This document shows positions 16,287 to 24,126 of a DNA stretch of 64,000 nucleotides, one piece after another. A model generated the notes under the pieces. It had not been told where the DNA came from. It saw nothing but the letters and a program-made list of their open reading frames with translations, and made no database searches. A program made the position numbers and the translations under genes. Source of the DNA: Streptomyces sp. NBC_00510 (GTDB lineage: Bacteria > Actinomycetota > Actinomycetes > Streptomycetales > Streptomycetaceae); the NCBI GenBank assembly GCA_036013505.1, contig CP107851.1, positions 9,596,001-9,660,000 of the forward strand. Direction: 5' to 3'. Position 1 is the stretch's first letter; each line of letters begins with the position of its first letter.

Positions 16287-17066
16287 CTAGATGAGGGGGA
16301 GTTCACCGCCGTCGACTGTCAGGCTCACTCCGGTGACCCACTGAGCCCGGTCCGATGCGAGGTAGGCGACGGCCTCGGCGATGTCGCGCGGGTCTCCGGG
16401 ACGACCCAGAGGGATGCCCGCTGTGGTGGCGGCAAGCGGGACGTCCATCGCGTCGGCGAAGTTCTGGCGGATCGCGTCGGCGCCCGGGGTGAGCACGTTG
16501 CCGGGGATGATCGTGGTGACGCGGATTCCGGCAGGCGCGAGCTCGGAAGCGAGCGCTTTGCTGTAGGTGTTAAGGGCGGCCTTGGCCGCACCGTAGTGAG
16601 CCAATGGCGGCGCCGGCGTGAGGGCCGCTCCCGATGAGATGTTGACGATCACGCTGCCCGACCCGGCCTCGCGCAGCGCCGGCAGCAGCGCGTTGTTGAC
16701 CCTCACGGCGGACAGGTAGTTGAGGTCGAGTGCGTCGATCCATTCCTCATCGGGGATGGATGAGACGCCCCCGATGTGGGCGCGTGCCGCCGCCGCGTTG
16801 TTGACCACGATGTCGACGCCGCCGAGTACGTCGAGCGCTGCCGCAGTGAATGCCCGCACACCCGCGAGCGTGCCGATGTCGCCCTGAATGAAGGTGGCGG
16901 CCTTCGGCGTCTCGTCGGAGGCGTTACGCGCAGTGGTGACGACGGTCGCGCCGCCGTCGAGCAGCCGCTGCACGATGGCCGCGCCGATTCCGCGACTGCC
17001 TCCCGTGACGATCGCGCGCTTTCCTGCGAACTCGGTGGTGTCGGGTGAAGTGCCAGTTCTGAACAT
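16287..17066 (-). CDS. SDR family NAD(P)-dependent oxidoreductase
   Basis: Classical short-chain dehydrogenase of 259 residues. Cofactor motif TGGSRGIG, structural motif VVNNAAAAR, catalytic Ser in NISSG and Tyr-x-x-x-Lys in HYGAAKAAL. The C-terminal VTGVSLTVDGG motif is complete. The Arg in TARNAS after beta-2 hints at NADPH. ATG 17066 is used; an in-frame ATG three codons upstream lies closer to the operators. It is divergent from the TetR gene at 17144, with both starts within 80 bp, so that TetR almost certainly controls it. Confidence 0.93.
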   Translation of the reverse strand: MFRTGTSPDTTEFAGKRAIVTGGSRGIGAAIVQRLLDGGATVVTTARNASDETPKAATFIQGDIGTLAGVRAFTAAALDVLGGVDIVVNNAAAARAHIGGVSSIPDEEWIDALDLNYLSAVRVNNALLPALREAGSGSVIVNISSGAALTPAPPLAHYGAAKAALNTYSKALASELAPAGIRVTTIIPGNVLTPGADAIRQNFADAMDVPLAATTAGIPLGRPGDPRDIAEAVAYLASDRAQWVTGVSLTVDGGELPLI

Positions 17067-17083
17067 ACGGTCCAATATACAGG

Positions 17084-17125
17084 TTCTGGACCGAACGTCC
17101 AGAAGATCTGGACCGATGGTTCAGA
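17084..17125. promoter_or_regulatory. Two adjacent TetR operators between SDR and TetR genes
   Basis: Site 1 (17084-17104) is a perfect repeat, TTCTGGAC-CGAAC-GTCCAGAA. Site 2 (17107-17125) is TCTGGACC-GAT-GGTTCAGA with one mismatch. Both share the CTGGACC core, are separated by 2 bp, and fill the 77-bp divergent promoter region. This is a dimer-of-dimers arrangement seen with several TetR proteins. Confidence 0.75.
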
Positions 17126-17143
17126 ACGGCCTACCATGGAGGC

Positions 17144-17728
17144 ATGGGGCGACCACGGAAATTCAGCGAGCAAGACGTCCTGGCCGCTGTGCATCGGCAG
17201 TTCAACGAAACCGGCTACCACGGAACCTCGGTCGACGATCTCTCCCGCGCGACAGGGCTCAGCAAGGGAAGCCTCTACGGCGCGTTCGGCGACAAGGAGG
17301 CCCTGTTCCAGCGAATATTCGAGGAGTACTGCGCAAACTCCGACGAGGGCGCCGCAGCCCTGCTCGAAGGCCCGGAGGACCAGGCCCTCGACCGCCTCCG
17401 CAAATGGCTCACGGCGCCGGACGACCACACCGGTCAGCCCGGCTGTCTGCTGGCCAAGGCCACGGCCGAACTGGCGTCGGAGAACGAGGCCATCGCGACC
17501 AGGTCACTCGCGGCGTTCGAAGTGCTGCTCGACAGCTGCCGCCAGCTTGTCGAGCAGGCGCAGCGCGCCGGGCACCTGGATCCGGCCGCCGACGCCGAGG
17601 CGCTCGGCGGACTGATCCTCACCACGCATCGCGGGCTCGAAGCGCTCGCCAAGGCAGGGGTCGACGTGAAGACCAGGAACCGAATCGCCGACGCCGCGAT
17701 CGACAGCATCGCACTGCCTATTTCTTGA
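17144..17728 (+). CDS. TetR/AcrR family regulator
   Basis: Repressor of 194 residues. The HTH VLAAVHRQFNETGYHGTSVD then LSRATGLSKGSLYGAFGDKE occupies residues 10-55, and the C-terminal TetR_C-type domain includes QPGCLLAKATAELA. The sub-family (AcuR/ComR-like, with GCL motif) often responds to small reactive aldehydes or acrylate-like compounds. That would fit an SDR partner but is inference. ATG 17144 follows GGAGG closely. Confidence 0.92.
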   Translation: MGRPRKFSEQDVLAAVHRQFNETGYHGTSVDDLSRATGLSKGSLYGAFGDKEALFQRIFEEYCANSDEGAAALLEGPEDQALDRLRKWLTAPDDHTGQPGCLLAKATAELASENEAIATRSLAAFEVLLDSCRQLVEQAQRAGHLDPAADAEALGGLILTTHRGLEALAKAGVDVKTRNRIADAAIDSIALPIS

Positions 17729-17732
17729 TCCT

Positions 17733-17945
17733 GGAGCCGGCAGTTCCCGTCTGCGGCGCGGCAGACCTTGGTGCTCAGTCCTCTGCGGGAGCGGCCGGTG
17801 GCATGGTCGTGGGGCTCGCCGGCCGGAGCCCTTTTCCACGGGCCCCGGCCGCGTGCTGATGCGTGCGCACGATGGTGCAGTCCACCGAGACCGCCCAATT
17901 CAGGTCCTCATCGGCGTCGGCCTGGGTCGTCAGCTCGGTGAAGAC
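17733..17945 (-). pseudogene. IS5-family transposase fragment
   Basis: On the minus strand the N-terminal-to-middle portion of an IS5-type (DDE) transposase can be read: ADADEDLNWAVSVDCTIVRT, then HQHAAGARGKGLRP. After a frameshift it continues as GEPHDHATGRSRRGLSTKV and CRAADG. The DSTIVRAHQHAAGA-type motif is diagnostic for this group. Both ends and the catalytic C-terminal part are missing, so it cannot transpose. It directly abuts a truncated SDR gene. Confidence 0.75.
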
Positions 17946-18266
17946 CCGCTCTCGTCCGTGTCCGGCCACCGGGTGGACCCGACGGCGGCGGTCTACCGCG
18001 CCACCAAGTTCGCCGTCGCCGCGCTCTCCGAGGGGCTGCGCCAGGAGAGCCGGGACGTCCGCGTCACGGTCGTCAGCCCCGGCTTCACCCGGAGCGAGCT
18101 GACCGACCGCGGCGGATCCGAGGAGGCCCGGGCCGCCGCCCACGCGGCCGCCGAGCGGTTGGCGATCCCGGCGTCCGCCATCGCCGACGCCATCGCCTTC
18201 GCCATCGACCGGCCCGCGGACGTCGACGTCAACGAACTCGTCGTACGCCCCACCGCGCAGGGCTGA
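17946..18266 (+). pseudogene. Truncated SDR gene, C-terminal half only
   Basis: From LSSVSGHRVDPTAAVYRATK onward the catalytic Tyr-x-x-x-Lys region and the C-terminal half of a short-chain dehydrogenase are intact. They end in VDVNELVVRPTAQG, typical of YdfG-type SDRs. The Rossmann N-terminus (TGxxxGxG) is absent; the IS5-type fragment takes its place. The open frame runs into the IS sequence, but the result would be a meaningless fusion. Confidence 0.8.
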
Positions 18267-18290
18267 GCGCCCGCCTCCGGTGGCGGTCGC

Positions 18291-18308
18291 CGCCCGCGTA
18301 CGCGGGCG
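18291..18308 (-). terminator. GC palindrome downstream of the ATPase gene
   Basis: CGCCCGCGTACGCGGGCG is a perfect 18-bp palindrome, 44 bp after the minus-strand stop at 18352. It could also end any transcript from the SDR remnant. Confidence 0.4.
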
Positions 18309-18351
18309 CGGGATCCGGTGCGGACCCCGCGCCGTACGATGCCGCCGGGGG

Positions 18352-18792
18352 TCAGGCGGCGGCGGGAGCGAGTTCGGCCCAGTGGGTGGAGCGGCCGGTC
18401 TCCCAGCGGTCGCCGTGCGCCGAGGCCACCTGGTCCACGATGGTCAGGCCACGGCCGTGTTCGCAGGCCCCGCAGCTGGCGGCCCATTCCCCGACGGAGG
18501 CGGCCGGTCCGCCGTCGGTGACCTCCACGCGGACCTGCCCGGTGCTCCGGTCGCGGTCCAGGTGGAGCACGATGGGCGGCCGGGCATATTCGAAGGCGTT
18601 CGTGACGAGCTCCGAGACGACCAGCAGGATCTCGTCGGCAGCGGCTGCCGGCACCTTCCAGCGGTGCAGAGCTTCCTTGGTGAGTTTGCGGGCTTCTGCG
18701 GGGGCTTCGGGCCGGTAGGAGAGCGCCCAGCTTTCTGATTCGGCCGGCAGGGACTGCCGGCCCGGCCGCTGCCCTGCGTCGACGGTATCCAT
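18352..18792 (-). CDS. ATP-binding protein, anti-sigma-factor-like (HATPase_c_2)
   Basis: Small GHKL-type ATPase of 146 residues, like RsbW/SpoIIAB-type serine kinases that hold sigma factors. The N box is DEILLVVSELVTNAFEYA, the G1 box VEVTDGGPAAS and the G2 region HGRGLTIVDQVASAHG. No sigma factor or antagonist gene adjoins it; Streptomyces carries many such stand-alone genes. ATG 18792 is preceded by GAGAGGG. A 20-bp palindrome sits 12 bp before the start and probably regulates it. Confidence 0.88.
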   Translation of the reverse strand: MDTVDAGQRPGRQSLPAESESWALSYRPEAPAEARKLTKEALHRWKVPAAAADEILLVVSELVTNAFEYARPPIVLHLDRDRSTGQVRVEVTDGGPAASVGEWAASCGACEHGRGLTIVDQVASAHGDRWETGRSTHWAELAPAAA

Positions 18793-18804
18793 CCCATCCC
18801 TCTC

Positions 18805-18824
18805 GTTGTACCTCCAGGTACAAC
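18805..18824 (-). promoter_or_regulatory. 20-bp palindrome directly upstream of the anti-sigma-like gene
   Basis: GTTGTACCT-CC-AGGTACAAC has perfect 9-bp arms. It lies just before the ribosome site of the ATPase gene, so a bound protein would block transcription, or the RNA hairpin could mask translation. No regulator gene adjoins it. Confidence 0.55.
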
Positions 18825-18859
18825 ACGGGCGGGTCACCGGCGATTCCGCAGGCCGGGGG

Positions 18860-19885
18860 CTACGCGCCGGGGTCGCGGCGGCGCAGCAGGACACCGACCC
18901 CGTCGTCCAGGGCGAGGGTTCCGCGGGGCACGACCACCAGCTCGGCACCGGTACACGCCGCGGCACGCAGCAGGGCGGCTCCGGCGGGTTCCCCGGGTCC
19001 CGCCCACAGGTGCCCGGGAAGCGGCGGGGGATCGTTGACCAGGACGGCCTCGGCGTCCGCGCGCCCCAGTGCCGCGACGACGGCTCCGGTGCCCTCGCAG
19101 GCGGCGCGGTCCTGGGCGCGCTGCATCAGATACGCCTCCAGGCGGGCCTGGTCCGCGGCGTTGAGGCGGCCGCCGAGCTCGCGGGCGAGGTGCTCCTCCA
19201 GCAGGGCCCGGTCGGGAGTGCCGCCGGGGTTGCCGGTGCCGACCGTGACGAGGGCGTTCCCCAGGCGTTCCGGCATGTGGTCGACCAGGACACCGGCGGT
19301 CCGGGGGTCGCCGGGATCCCGCCCCAGCACGAGCACCTCGGCGGCGCCGCGGTCGGCGAGGTCGGTCAGGTCCCTGGCGAGCCGGGGCGCGGTCCGCTGC
19401 CAGTCCTCGGCCGGGACGGTCTGCCGGACGGCCGGATCCGTGTCGATGCGTCCGGCCGGCCAGCGCTCGGTCTGGGCGGCGACCTGGATGCCGCCGCCGT
19501 CCTCGGTGCGGCCGACGAACAGCGCCAGGTAGGGGAGGTCCGGGGCGCGCTGCACCACCAGGGGCAGGGCGTCGGGCAGGTCGTCGAGGTCGGCGGTGTC
19601 GTGCACGGGCGGTTCGGGCAGCTCCGCGGCGAGCACGAGCTCCCCACGGGTGGCGAACAGGGCCTGGCCGTGCCGTCCGGGCAGGTCGTCGTCCATGCCC
19701 ACCGCGGCGTGCAGGGCGTGGACGGTGGCGGGGTCGGCGCCGTGGGCGGTGAGGTCGTCACGCAGGTGCCGCCAGCGCCGTGCGATGACCCGGTCGGGAT
19801 CCGCGACGTCCCGGGAGGTGTCCAGGTAGGCGCTCGCCCACGGGCCCGGCCGGTCGAACAGCGGTTGCAGGAACGACAGCTTCAT
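18860..19885 (-). CDS. baeRF2-type (bacterial eRF1-like) domain protein
   Basis: Protein of 341 residues resembling the actinobacterial family that starts FLQPLFDRPGPWASAYLDTS and has paired eRF1/Vms1-like domains. Family members are grouped with archaeo-eukaryotic release factor and Vms1/Ankzf1 peptidyl-tRNA hydrolase folds, suggesting ribosome rescue or hibernation. The core blocks PYLALFVGRTEDGGG, AEVLVLGRDPGDPRTAG and the late GAGAELVVVPRG-like region (TGAELVVVPRG) are present. In other actinomycetes such genes sit among stress genes. The role here is inferred only from the family. Confidence 0.75.
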   Translation of the reverse strand: MKLSFLQPLFDRPGPWASAYLDTSRDVADPDRVIARRWRHLRDDLTAHGADPATVHALHAAVGMDDDLPGRHGQALFATRGELVLAAELPEPPVHDTADLDDLPDALPLVVQRAPDLPYLALFVGRTEDGGGIQVAAQTERWPAGRIDTDPAVRQTVPAEDWQRTAPRLARDLTDLADRGAAEVLVLGRDPGDPRTAGVLVDHMPERLGNALVTVGTGNPGGTPDRALLEEHLARELGGRLNAADQARLEAYLMQRAQDRAACEGTGAVVAALGRADAEAVLVNDPPPLPGHLWAGPGEPAGAALLRAAACTGAELVVVPRGTLALDDGVGVLLRRRDPGA

Positions 19886-19977
19886 CAGGGTGCCTCCCGG
19901 ACGGGGCCCCTGTGGCCGGGCGGCGGCCGGGGCCCGCGCGGATCGGTGTGTGCCGGCAACCGGTGCCGGCCCCCCTT

Positions 19978-20017
19978 GAGCGTGCCCGTACCCGCTGGAG
20001 CGTGCCCGTACCCGCGC
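19978..20017. repeat. Two tandem 20-bp units
   Basis: GAGCGTGCCCGTACCCGCTG is followed at once by a copy differing at its last two bases. They lie in the 189-bp gap (19886-20074) between the baeRF and NUDIX-like genes, which otherwise shows no gene or hairpin. Confidence 0.8.
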
Positions 20018-20074
20018 GGTGGCCCCTCGTGCGTGTGGCGGCGCGGGCGGTGGACCGCCCGGGCCGCCACGGAC

Positions 20075-20611
20075 TCAGGTGAGGCAGCCGACGTGGGCGA
20101 GGGCCTGCCGGAGCAGAACGCCCTGCCCGCCCTGCATCTCCTGCTGCAACTGCGGCGAGGACGCCTCCTGCGGGGTGAACCACACCAGGTCGAGGGCGTC
20201 CTGCCGGGGGTGGCAGTCGCCCGCCACCGGGACGACGTAGGCCAGGGACACCGCGTGCTGCCGGGGGTCGTGGAAGGGCGTCACACCCTGCGTCGGGAAG
20301 TACTCGGCGATGGTGAAGGGCTGCGGCGAGACCGGGATGCGGGGCAGCGCCATGGGCCCGAGGTCCTTCTCCAGGTGGCGGATGAGCGCCTCGCGGACAC
20401 GCTCGTGGTGGAGCACCCGCCCGGAGACGAGGGCGCGGCTGACGTTCCCGTCCGGTCCGATGCGCAGGAGGAGACCGATGTGTGTCACCTCCCCGCTGTC
20501 GTCGACCCGCACGGGCACGGCGTCGACGTACAGGATCGGCATGCGTGCGCGGGTCAGCTCCAGGTCGTCCGGAGACAGCCAGCCGGGCGTGGTTTCGGTC
20601 ATGTCGGCCAT
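20075..20611 (-). CDS. NUDIX-hydrolase-like protein (DUF4916 type)
   Basis: Protein of 178 residues with a NUDIX-type beta core: ILYVDAVPVRVDDSGEVTHI, GLLLRIGPDGNVSRALVSG, and the helix EALIRHLEKDLGPMALPRI. The helix sits where the Nudix box would be but lacks the canonical REUxEE set, as in the DUF4916 group. Catalysis is therefore doubtful. Two ATGs (20611 and 20602) are possible. No operon partner is evident. Confidence 0.72.
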   Translation of the reverse strand: MADMTETTPGWLSPDDLELTRARMPILYVDAVPVRVDDSGEVTHIGLLLRIGPDGNVSRALVSGRVLHHERVREALIRHLEKDLGPMALPRIPVSPQPFTIAEYFPTQGVTPFHDPRQHAVSLAYVVPVAGDCHPRQDALDLVWFTPQEASSPQLQQEMQGGQGVLLRQALAHVGCLT

Positions 20612-20688
20612 CGGGTGATCGTACGCGGAGAGCAGGCCACGTGGGGGTGATCGCCGGCGTGCGCCGCGAACCTGTTCGACCCACGTTG

Positions 20689-20702
20689 GTGCGCTCGCGC
20701 AC
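20689..20702 (-). terminator. Short hairpin downstream of the DUF6069 gene
   Basis: GTGCGC-TC-GCGCAC, 36 bp beyond the minus-strand stop at 20738. It is small and could be chance. Confidence 0.3.
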
Positions 20703-20737
20703 GCCCTTGCGCCGCGCGTCGCTCGGTTGCGGGATCG

Positions 20738-21193
20738 TCAATCGGTCCGGGTGCCCAGGCTCCGCGCCAGGGTGGGGATCATGACCGTCGCAGGGACGAG
20801 GTGCAGCCCGATGAGGGCGGTGGTGGTCGCGGTGTCCGCCCCGGACAGGAGGGGCGGGACCAGCGAGATCGCGGTCAGCGACACTGCCGTCCACACGAAT
20901 CGCTCGGCGGGGCGAGCGCTCCAATGAAGAAGAGCGACGGCGATGACGATGCCCACGACCGAGAAGAAGCCGGTCACCACGGCGAACCCGGACAACGGGA
21001 TCGTCTCGCCGCCATCGGGGACCTCGAAGCCGACGCCGACGGCCTGGGCGAGCGCAGCGGCGAGGGTGGTGGCCACCATCGCTGCGAGCGCGGCAATGAA
21101 GCCGGTGCCGGCGAGCCTGCGGATTCCGTGGGTGTGGCTGGTCCGGCCCGACGCCGGGCCCGCGACGACCCCGGTGTCCTTCATGGTGTTCAT
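20738..21193 (-). CDS. DUF6069-type four-helix membrane protein
   Basis: Integral membrane protein of 151 residues. Four hydrophobic segments are visible (about residues 27-52, 67-90, 99-118 and 122-143), with TGFIAALAAMVATTLAAALA and GFAVVTGFFSVVGIVIAVAL as the clearest. The function is unknown. ATG 21193 has GGAGGAACGAC before it. It is the third gene of a sigma factor-cupin-membrane protein operon. Confidence 0.82.
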   Translation of the reverse strand: MNTMKDTGVVAGPASGRTSHTHGIRRLAGTGFIAALAAMVATTLAAALAQAVGVGFEVPDGGETIPLSGFAVVTGFFSVVGIVIAVALLHWSARPAERFVWTAVSLTAISLVPPLLSGADTATTTALIGLHLVPATVMIPTLARSLGTRTD

Positions 21194-21205
21194 GTCGTTC
21201 CTCCG

Positions 21206-21487
21206 TCATTCGGGAACTGGCGTACGGGGTGTGTTGACCGGCAGGTGAGGGTCCCGGCCCTGGGGGGTGACGATGCGCACCCTCGCCGTGCGACGGCCGG
21301 GGTTGCGCAGGGCGCGGACGCCGGTGCCGCGAAGCCAGAACGCGGCGTCGCGTCCGAGGACGGGCCCGGGCTCGCCGTCACGCGGCTCCAGCTGCACCCG
21401 CCCGCGGGTGACGACACCGAACGCGTCGCACCATTCCGCCACGACCACCGCGACACGGGCGCCACCGCGCAGCGCGAGCGTCCGCAC
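21206..21487 (-). CDS. Small cupin-like protein
   Basis: Protein of 93 residues. The pattern RVAVVVAEWCDAFGVVTRGR, then FWLRGTGVRALRNPG and ARVRIVTPQG looks like a single-domain cupin fold, but no metal histidines are evident. GTG 21487 begins 5 bp after the sigma factor stop, so the pair is tightly coupled. It ends 12 bp before DUF6069. It could be a small ligand sensor or anti-sigma partner; neither is shown by sequence. Confidence 0.6.
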   Translation of the reverse strand: MRTLALRGGARVAVVVAEWCDAFGVVTRGRVQLEPRDGEPGPVLGRDAAFWLRGTGVRALRNPGRRTARVRIVTPQGRDPHLPVNTPRTPVPE

Positions 21488-21492
21488 CGGGA

Positions 21493-22506
21493 CTACTCCG
21501 TGCCGTCCGCCGGCAGGCGCTCCGGCAGCCCGAGCCGCGGGAACCGGTCGGCGTGGAAGATGACGATCTCGGTGATCACCCCGCCGGTGACGCGCAGGAC
21601 GTCGAGCGTCAGCGGGAGGCAGGCGCCCTCGCGCTCGTTCCACAGGTAGAAGGCGACGGCGGGCTGCCGGTTCACCGACGTGGGGACGCCGCGCAGTCCC
21701 CGCATGCCCTCGAAGCCGTCCTCGACCCAGCCGGTCACCACCGCGTCGCGGCCCAGGGACAGGCCCGGCGTGGGCGGCATCGAGCAGCGGACGTCGTCAC
21801 GGAGCATGTCGGCGAGCCGGTCGACGTCCGTGGCCACGCTGGCGTCGGTGAAGCGACGTACCAGCTCGCGCGTCCCGGAGTCCTCGGCGCCGCCGCTCCA
21901 GTCCTGCCGCTCGGCGGGCAGGTGCTCCCGCATGCCGGCGCGGGCCCGCTGCAGCGCGCTGTTGACGGAGTGGACGGAGTCGCCGAGGAGCTCCGCGACC
22001 TCCTTCGCCGGCCAGCCGAGCACGTCGCGCAGGATGAGTACGGCGCGCGGGCGCGGCGCGAGGTGCTGGACGGCGACGAGGTACGCCAGCTCGATCGTCT
22101 CCCGCGCGACGGCGACGGTCTCCGGCTCGTCGGCGTCGGCCGCGGGCAGCTCGTCGAGCAGCCGGTCCGGGTAGGGCTGCAACCACAGCACCTCGCCGCC
22201 GGTCGCGGGCTCCGGGCGGCGCTTGGCGAGCAGGTCCAGGCAGGCGTTGGTGGCGATCCGGTACAGCCAGGCGCGGAACGTCGACCGCCCCTCGAAGGTC
22301 TCCCGCCGCCGCCAGGCACGGAGGAACGTCTCCTGCACGGTGTCCTCGGCGTCCTCGAACGACCCGAGCATCCGGTAGCAGTGCACGTGCAGCTCCCGCC
22401 GGTGCCGCTCCGCCAGCCCCGAGAACGCCGGCTCGTCGACCTCGCCAAGACCGCTCCCGCCCAGACCGCTCCCGCCCAGCTCCTCCAGTCGCGTGTCCGC
22501 ACTCAT
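21493..22506 (-). CDS. ECF-like sigma-70 factor with C-terminal SnoaL-type domain (SigX5/TIGR02960 type)
   Basis: RNA polymerase sigma factor of 337 residues. Region 2 has AEDTVQETFLRAWRR and TFRAWLYRIATNACLDLLAK. Region 4 has RAVLILRDVLGWPAKEVAEL then SVHSVNSALQRARAGM. A C-terminal NTF2/SnoaL-like domain (about residues 205-325: RFTDASVATDVDRLADML, CSMPPTPGLSLGRDAV) is typical of this class and may self-regulate. ATG 22506 follows GGAAGG. The N-terminus has a duplicated GGSGLG repeat. It leads an operon with a cupin-like and a DUF6069 protein. Confidence 0.9.
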   Translation of the reverse strand: MSADTRLEELGGSGLGGSGLGEVDEPAFSGLAERHRRELHVHCYRMLGSFEDAEDTVQETFLRAWRRRETFEGRSTFRAWLYRIATNACLDLLAKRRPEPATGGEVLWLQPYPDRLLDELPAADADEPETVAVARETIELAYLVAVQHLAPRPRAVLILRDVLGWPAKEVAELLGDSVHSVNSALQRARAGMREHLPAERQDWSGGAEDSGTRELVRRFTDASVATDVDRLADMLRDDVRCSMPPTPGLSLGRDAVVTGWVEDGFEGMRGLRGVPTSVNRQPAVAFYLWNEREGACLPLTLDVLRVTGGVITEIVIFHADRFPRLGLPERLPADGTE

Positions 22507-22700
22507 CACGTCATCCTTCCGTCTCGTCGTGCCTCGTCGTAGGTGTGACGGGTGCGGGCGCGACAACTCATCACCAGGGTCGGTCGGCATGGCATGGCAT
22601 GGCACGGACACGCAGGGAACTCCGCCGCTTCGCGGCTCCGAACCAAGGACCCGAAGGCCACGCCTGACGAATGGTCACTTCGTGGAGACTGCCGGACGCG

Positions 22701-23954
22701 TTACCGGGAGGGGGCCTGCGCGGTCGCGGCCTTCGCGCCCTTGCGGGCGGCGCGACGCTCCGTCGCCCAGTAGCCGAGGCCGATCAGGGGCAGCGCCGCA
22801 CCGAGGACGCTGACCGCCGTCCAGCCGTCCGCGTGGTAGGCCAGCGCCCCGAGTTGCGACCCGAGCGCGCCCCCCACGAAGAAGATCGCGATGAAGGCGC
22901 TGTTCAGCCGCGACCGTGCGGCGGCGTCGAGCTGGTAGATCGTGTGCTGCCCGAGGATGAGCGAGGTCTGCACGGCCATGTCGATCAGGACCGCGGCGAA
23001 GGCGATCAGGATGATGCTGTGCTGCCCGAAGCCCGCGACGGCGAAGGCCACGGCCGCGACGCCGAGGGCGATCCCCGTGACCGGGCGGACGAGGCTGCGG
23101 TCCGCCCAGCGGCCCGCCAGCGGTGCCACCGCGGCACCCGCCGCGCCCACGAGCGCGAAGACCGCGACGCCGATCGGCGAGTAGTGGAACGGGCCGGTGA
23201 GGAGGAAGGAGACGGGGGTCCAGAAGACGCTGAACGCGCCGAACATGGCCGCCTGGTACAGCCCCCGGCGTCGCAACGCCGGATGCGTCCGCACCAACTG
23301 CACCGTCGAACGCAGGACCCGCCCGTACGACAGGGAGGTCGTCGGGGCGTGCTGCGGCAGGGCGGCGCGCAGCGCCACGGCCAGGAGCGCCATCAGGACC
23401 GCGGAGCCGAGGTAGACGTAGCGCCAGCCCGCGAGGTCGGATACCAGGCTGCTGACGGTGCGGGACAGCAGGATCCCGGCGAGCAGTCCGCTCATCACCC
23501 GCCCGACGATGCGGCCGCGGGCGCGGTCGGGCGCGAGGCTCGCCGCGAACGGCACCAGGATCTGCGCGACGACGGAGGTGGCACCGCTGACCAGGGACGC
23601 GATGAGGAGCATCGGGAAGCTCGTGGCGAAACCCGCCACCGCCAAGGAGACCGTGGTGACGGTCAGCAGCACGGTGACCAGTCGGCGCTTCTCCAGCCGG
23701 TCGCCGAGCGGGACCAGGAAGACCATGCCGACCACGTAGCCGATCTGGGTCACCGTGATCAACGTGCCGGCCGCTGCCGGACCGAGGTGGAAGACCGTGC
23801 TCAGCGACGCCAGCAGCGGCTGGGCGTAGTAGAGGTTGGCGACGGTCATCCCGGAGGCGACGGCCAGCAGCCCGACCAGCCATCCCGGAACGCCGTGGGC
23901 GGCCCCGGCGGGCGCCGGACGACGCACGGACCTGATCGTGCGGGGAGCGGACAC
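22701..23954 (-). CDS. MFS transporter (drug-efflux type)
   Basis: Membrane exporter of 417 residues with 12 predicted helices. The motif-A region is QIGYVVGMVFLVPLGDRLEK, and a second copy lies in the second half (PLAGRWADRSLVRP). The GTG at 23954 is preceded by GAAGG and places the first helix at about residue 24; longer upstream starts add a low-complexity tail. The substrate is unknown. An inverted repeat about 150 bp upstream may carry its operator. The 194-bp gap to the sigma factor gene holds only a short GGCAT microsatellite. Confidence 0.9.
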   Translation of the reverse strand: MSAPRTIRSVRRPAPAGAAHGVPGWLVGLLAVASGMTVANLYYAQPLLASLSTVFHLGPAAAGTLITVTQIGYVVGMVFLVPLGDRLEKRRLVTVLLTVTTVSLAVAGFATSFPMLLIASLVSGATSVVAQILVPFAASLAPDRARGRIVGRVMSGLLAGILLSRTVSSLVSDLAGWRYVYLGSAVLMALLAVALRAALPQHAPTTSLSYGRVLRSTVQLVRTHPALRRRGLYQAAMFGAFSVFWTPVSFLLTGPFHYSPIGVAVFALVGAAGAAVAPLAGRWADRSLVRPVTGIALGVAAVAFAVAGFGQHSIILIAFAAVLIDMAVQTSLILGQHTIYQLDAAARSRLNSAFIAIFFVGGALGSQLGALAYHADGWTAVSVLGAALPLIGLGYWATERRAARKGAKAATAQAPSR

Positions 23955-24100
23955 GAGGGACCTTCTCGTGTCGGGAACCGGAGGTGCGGTTCGGGCGGGT
24001 GGAGTGGCGACCGAGCAACTCCTCGCGCCGCTCGGATGCATGCTGCAGCGCCCCGACCGGACGATTACTTCCCTCGTGCGGAAGATGCATCACGATATCT

Positions 24101-24121
24101 GTCATCTCTGATGGAGATGAC
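24101..24121. promoter_or_regulatory. Inverted repeat upstream of the MFS gene / downstream of the antiporter
   Basis: GTCATCTC-TGATG-GAGATGAC, perfect 8-bp arms, in an AT-richer stretch (ATCACGATATCTGTC). It lies 6 bp beyond the antiporter stop and 147 bp upstream of the MFS start, so it can be read as operator or terminator; the low GC favours an operator. Confidence 0.4.
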
Positions 24122-24126
24122 CGCCG

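Noticed and set aside
13709..16306. 865-codon open frame opposite the NB-ARC regulator
   Set aside because: Antisense shadow; only the segment 16068-16246, beyond the regulator's end, has independent coding-like bias.
17853..18266. A single 137-residue protein from ATG 17853
   Set aside because: Its first third is antisense to an IS5 transposase fragment and the rest is the C-terminal half of an SDR; a junction artefact.
19978..20017. Two tandem 20-bp units as a CRISPR-like or iteron array
   Set aside because: Only two copies with no spacer; no cas or replication gene nearby.
22586..22604. GGCAT microsatellite (nearly four copies) upstream of the sigma factor gene
   Set aside because: Too short and not inside a coding region; no evidence for phase variation.
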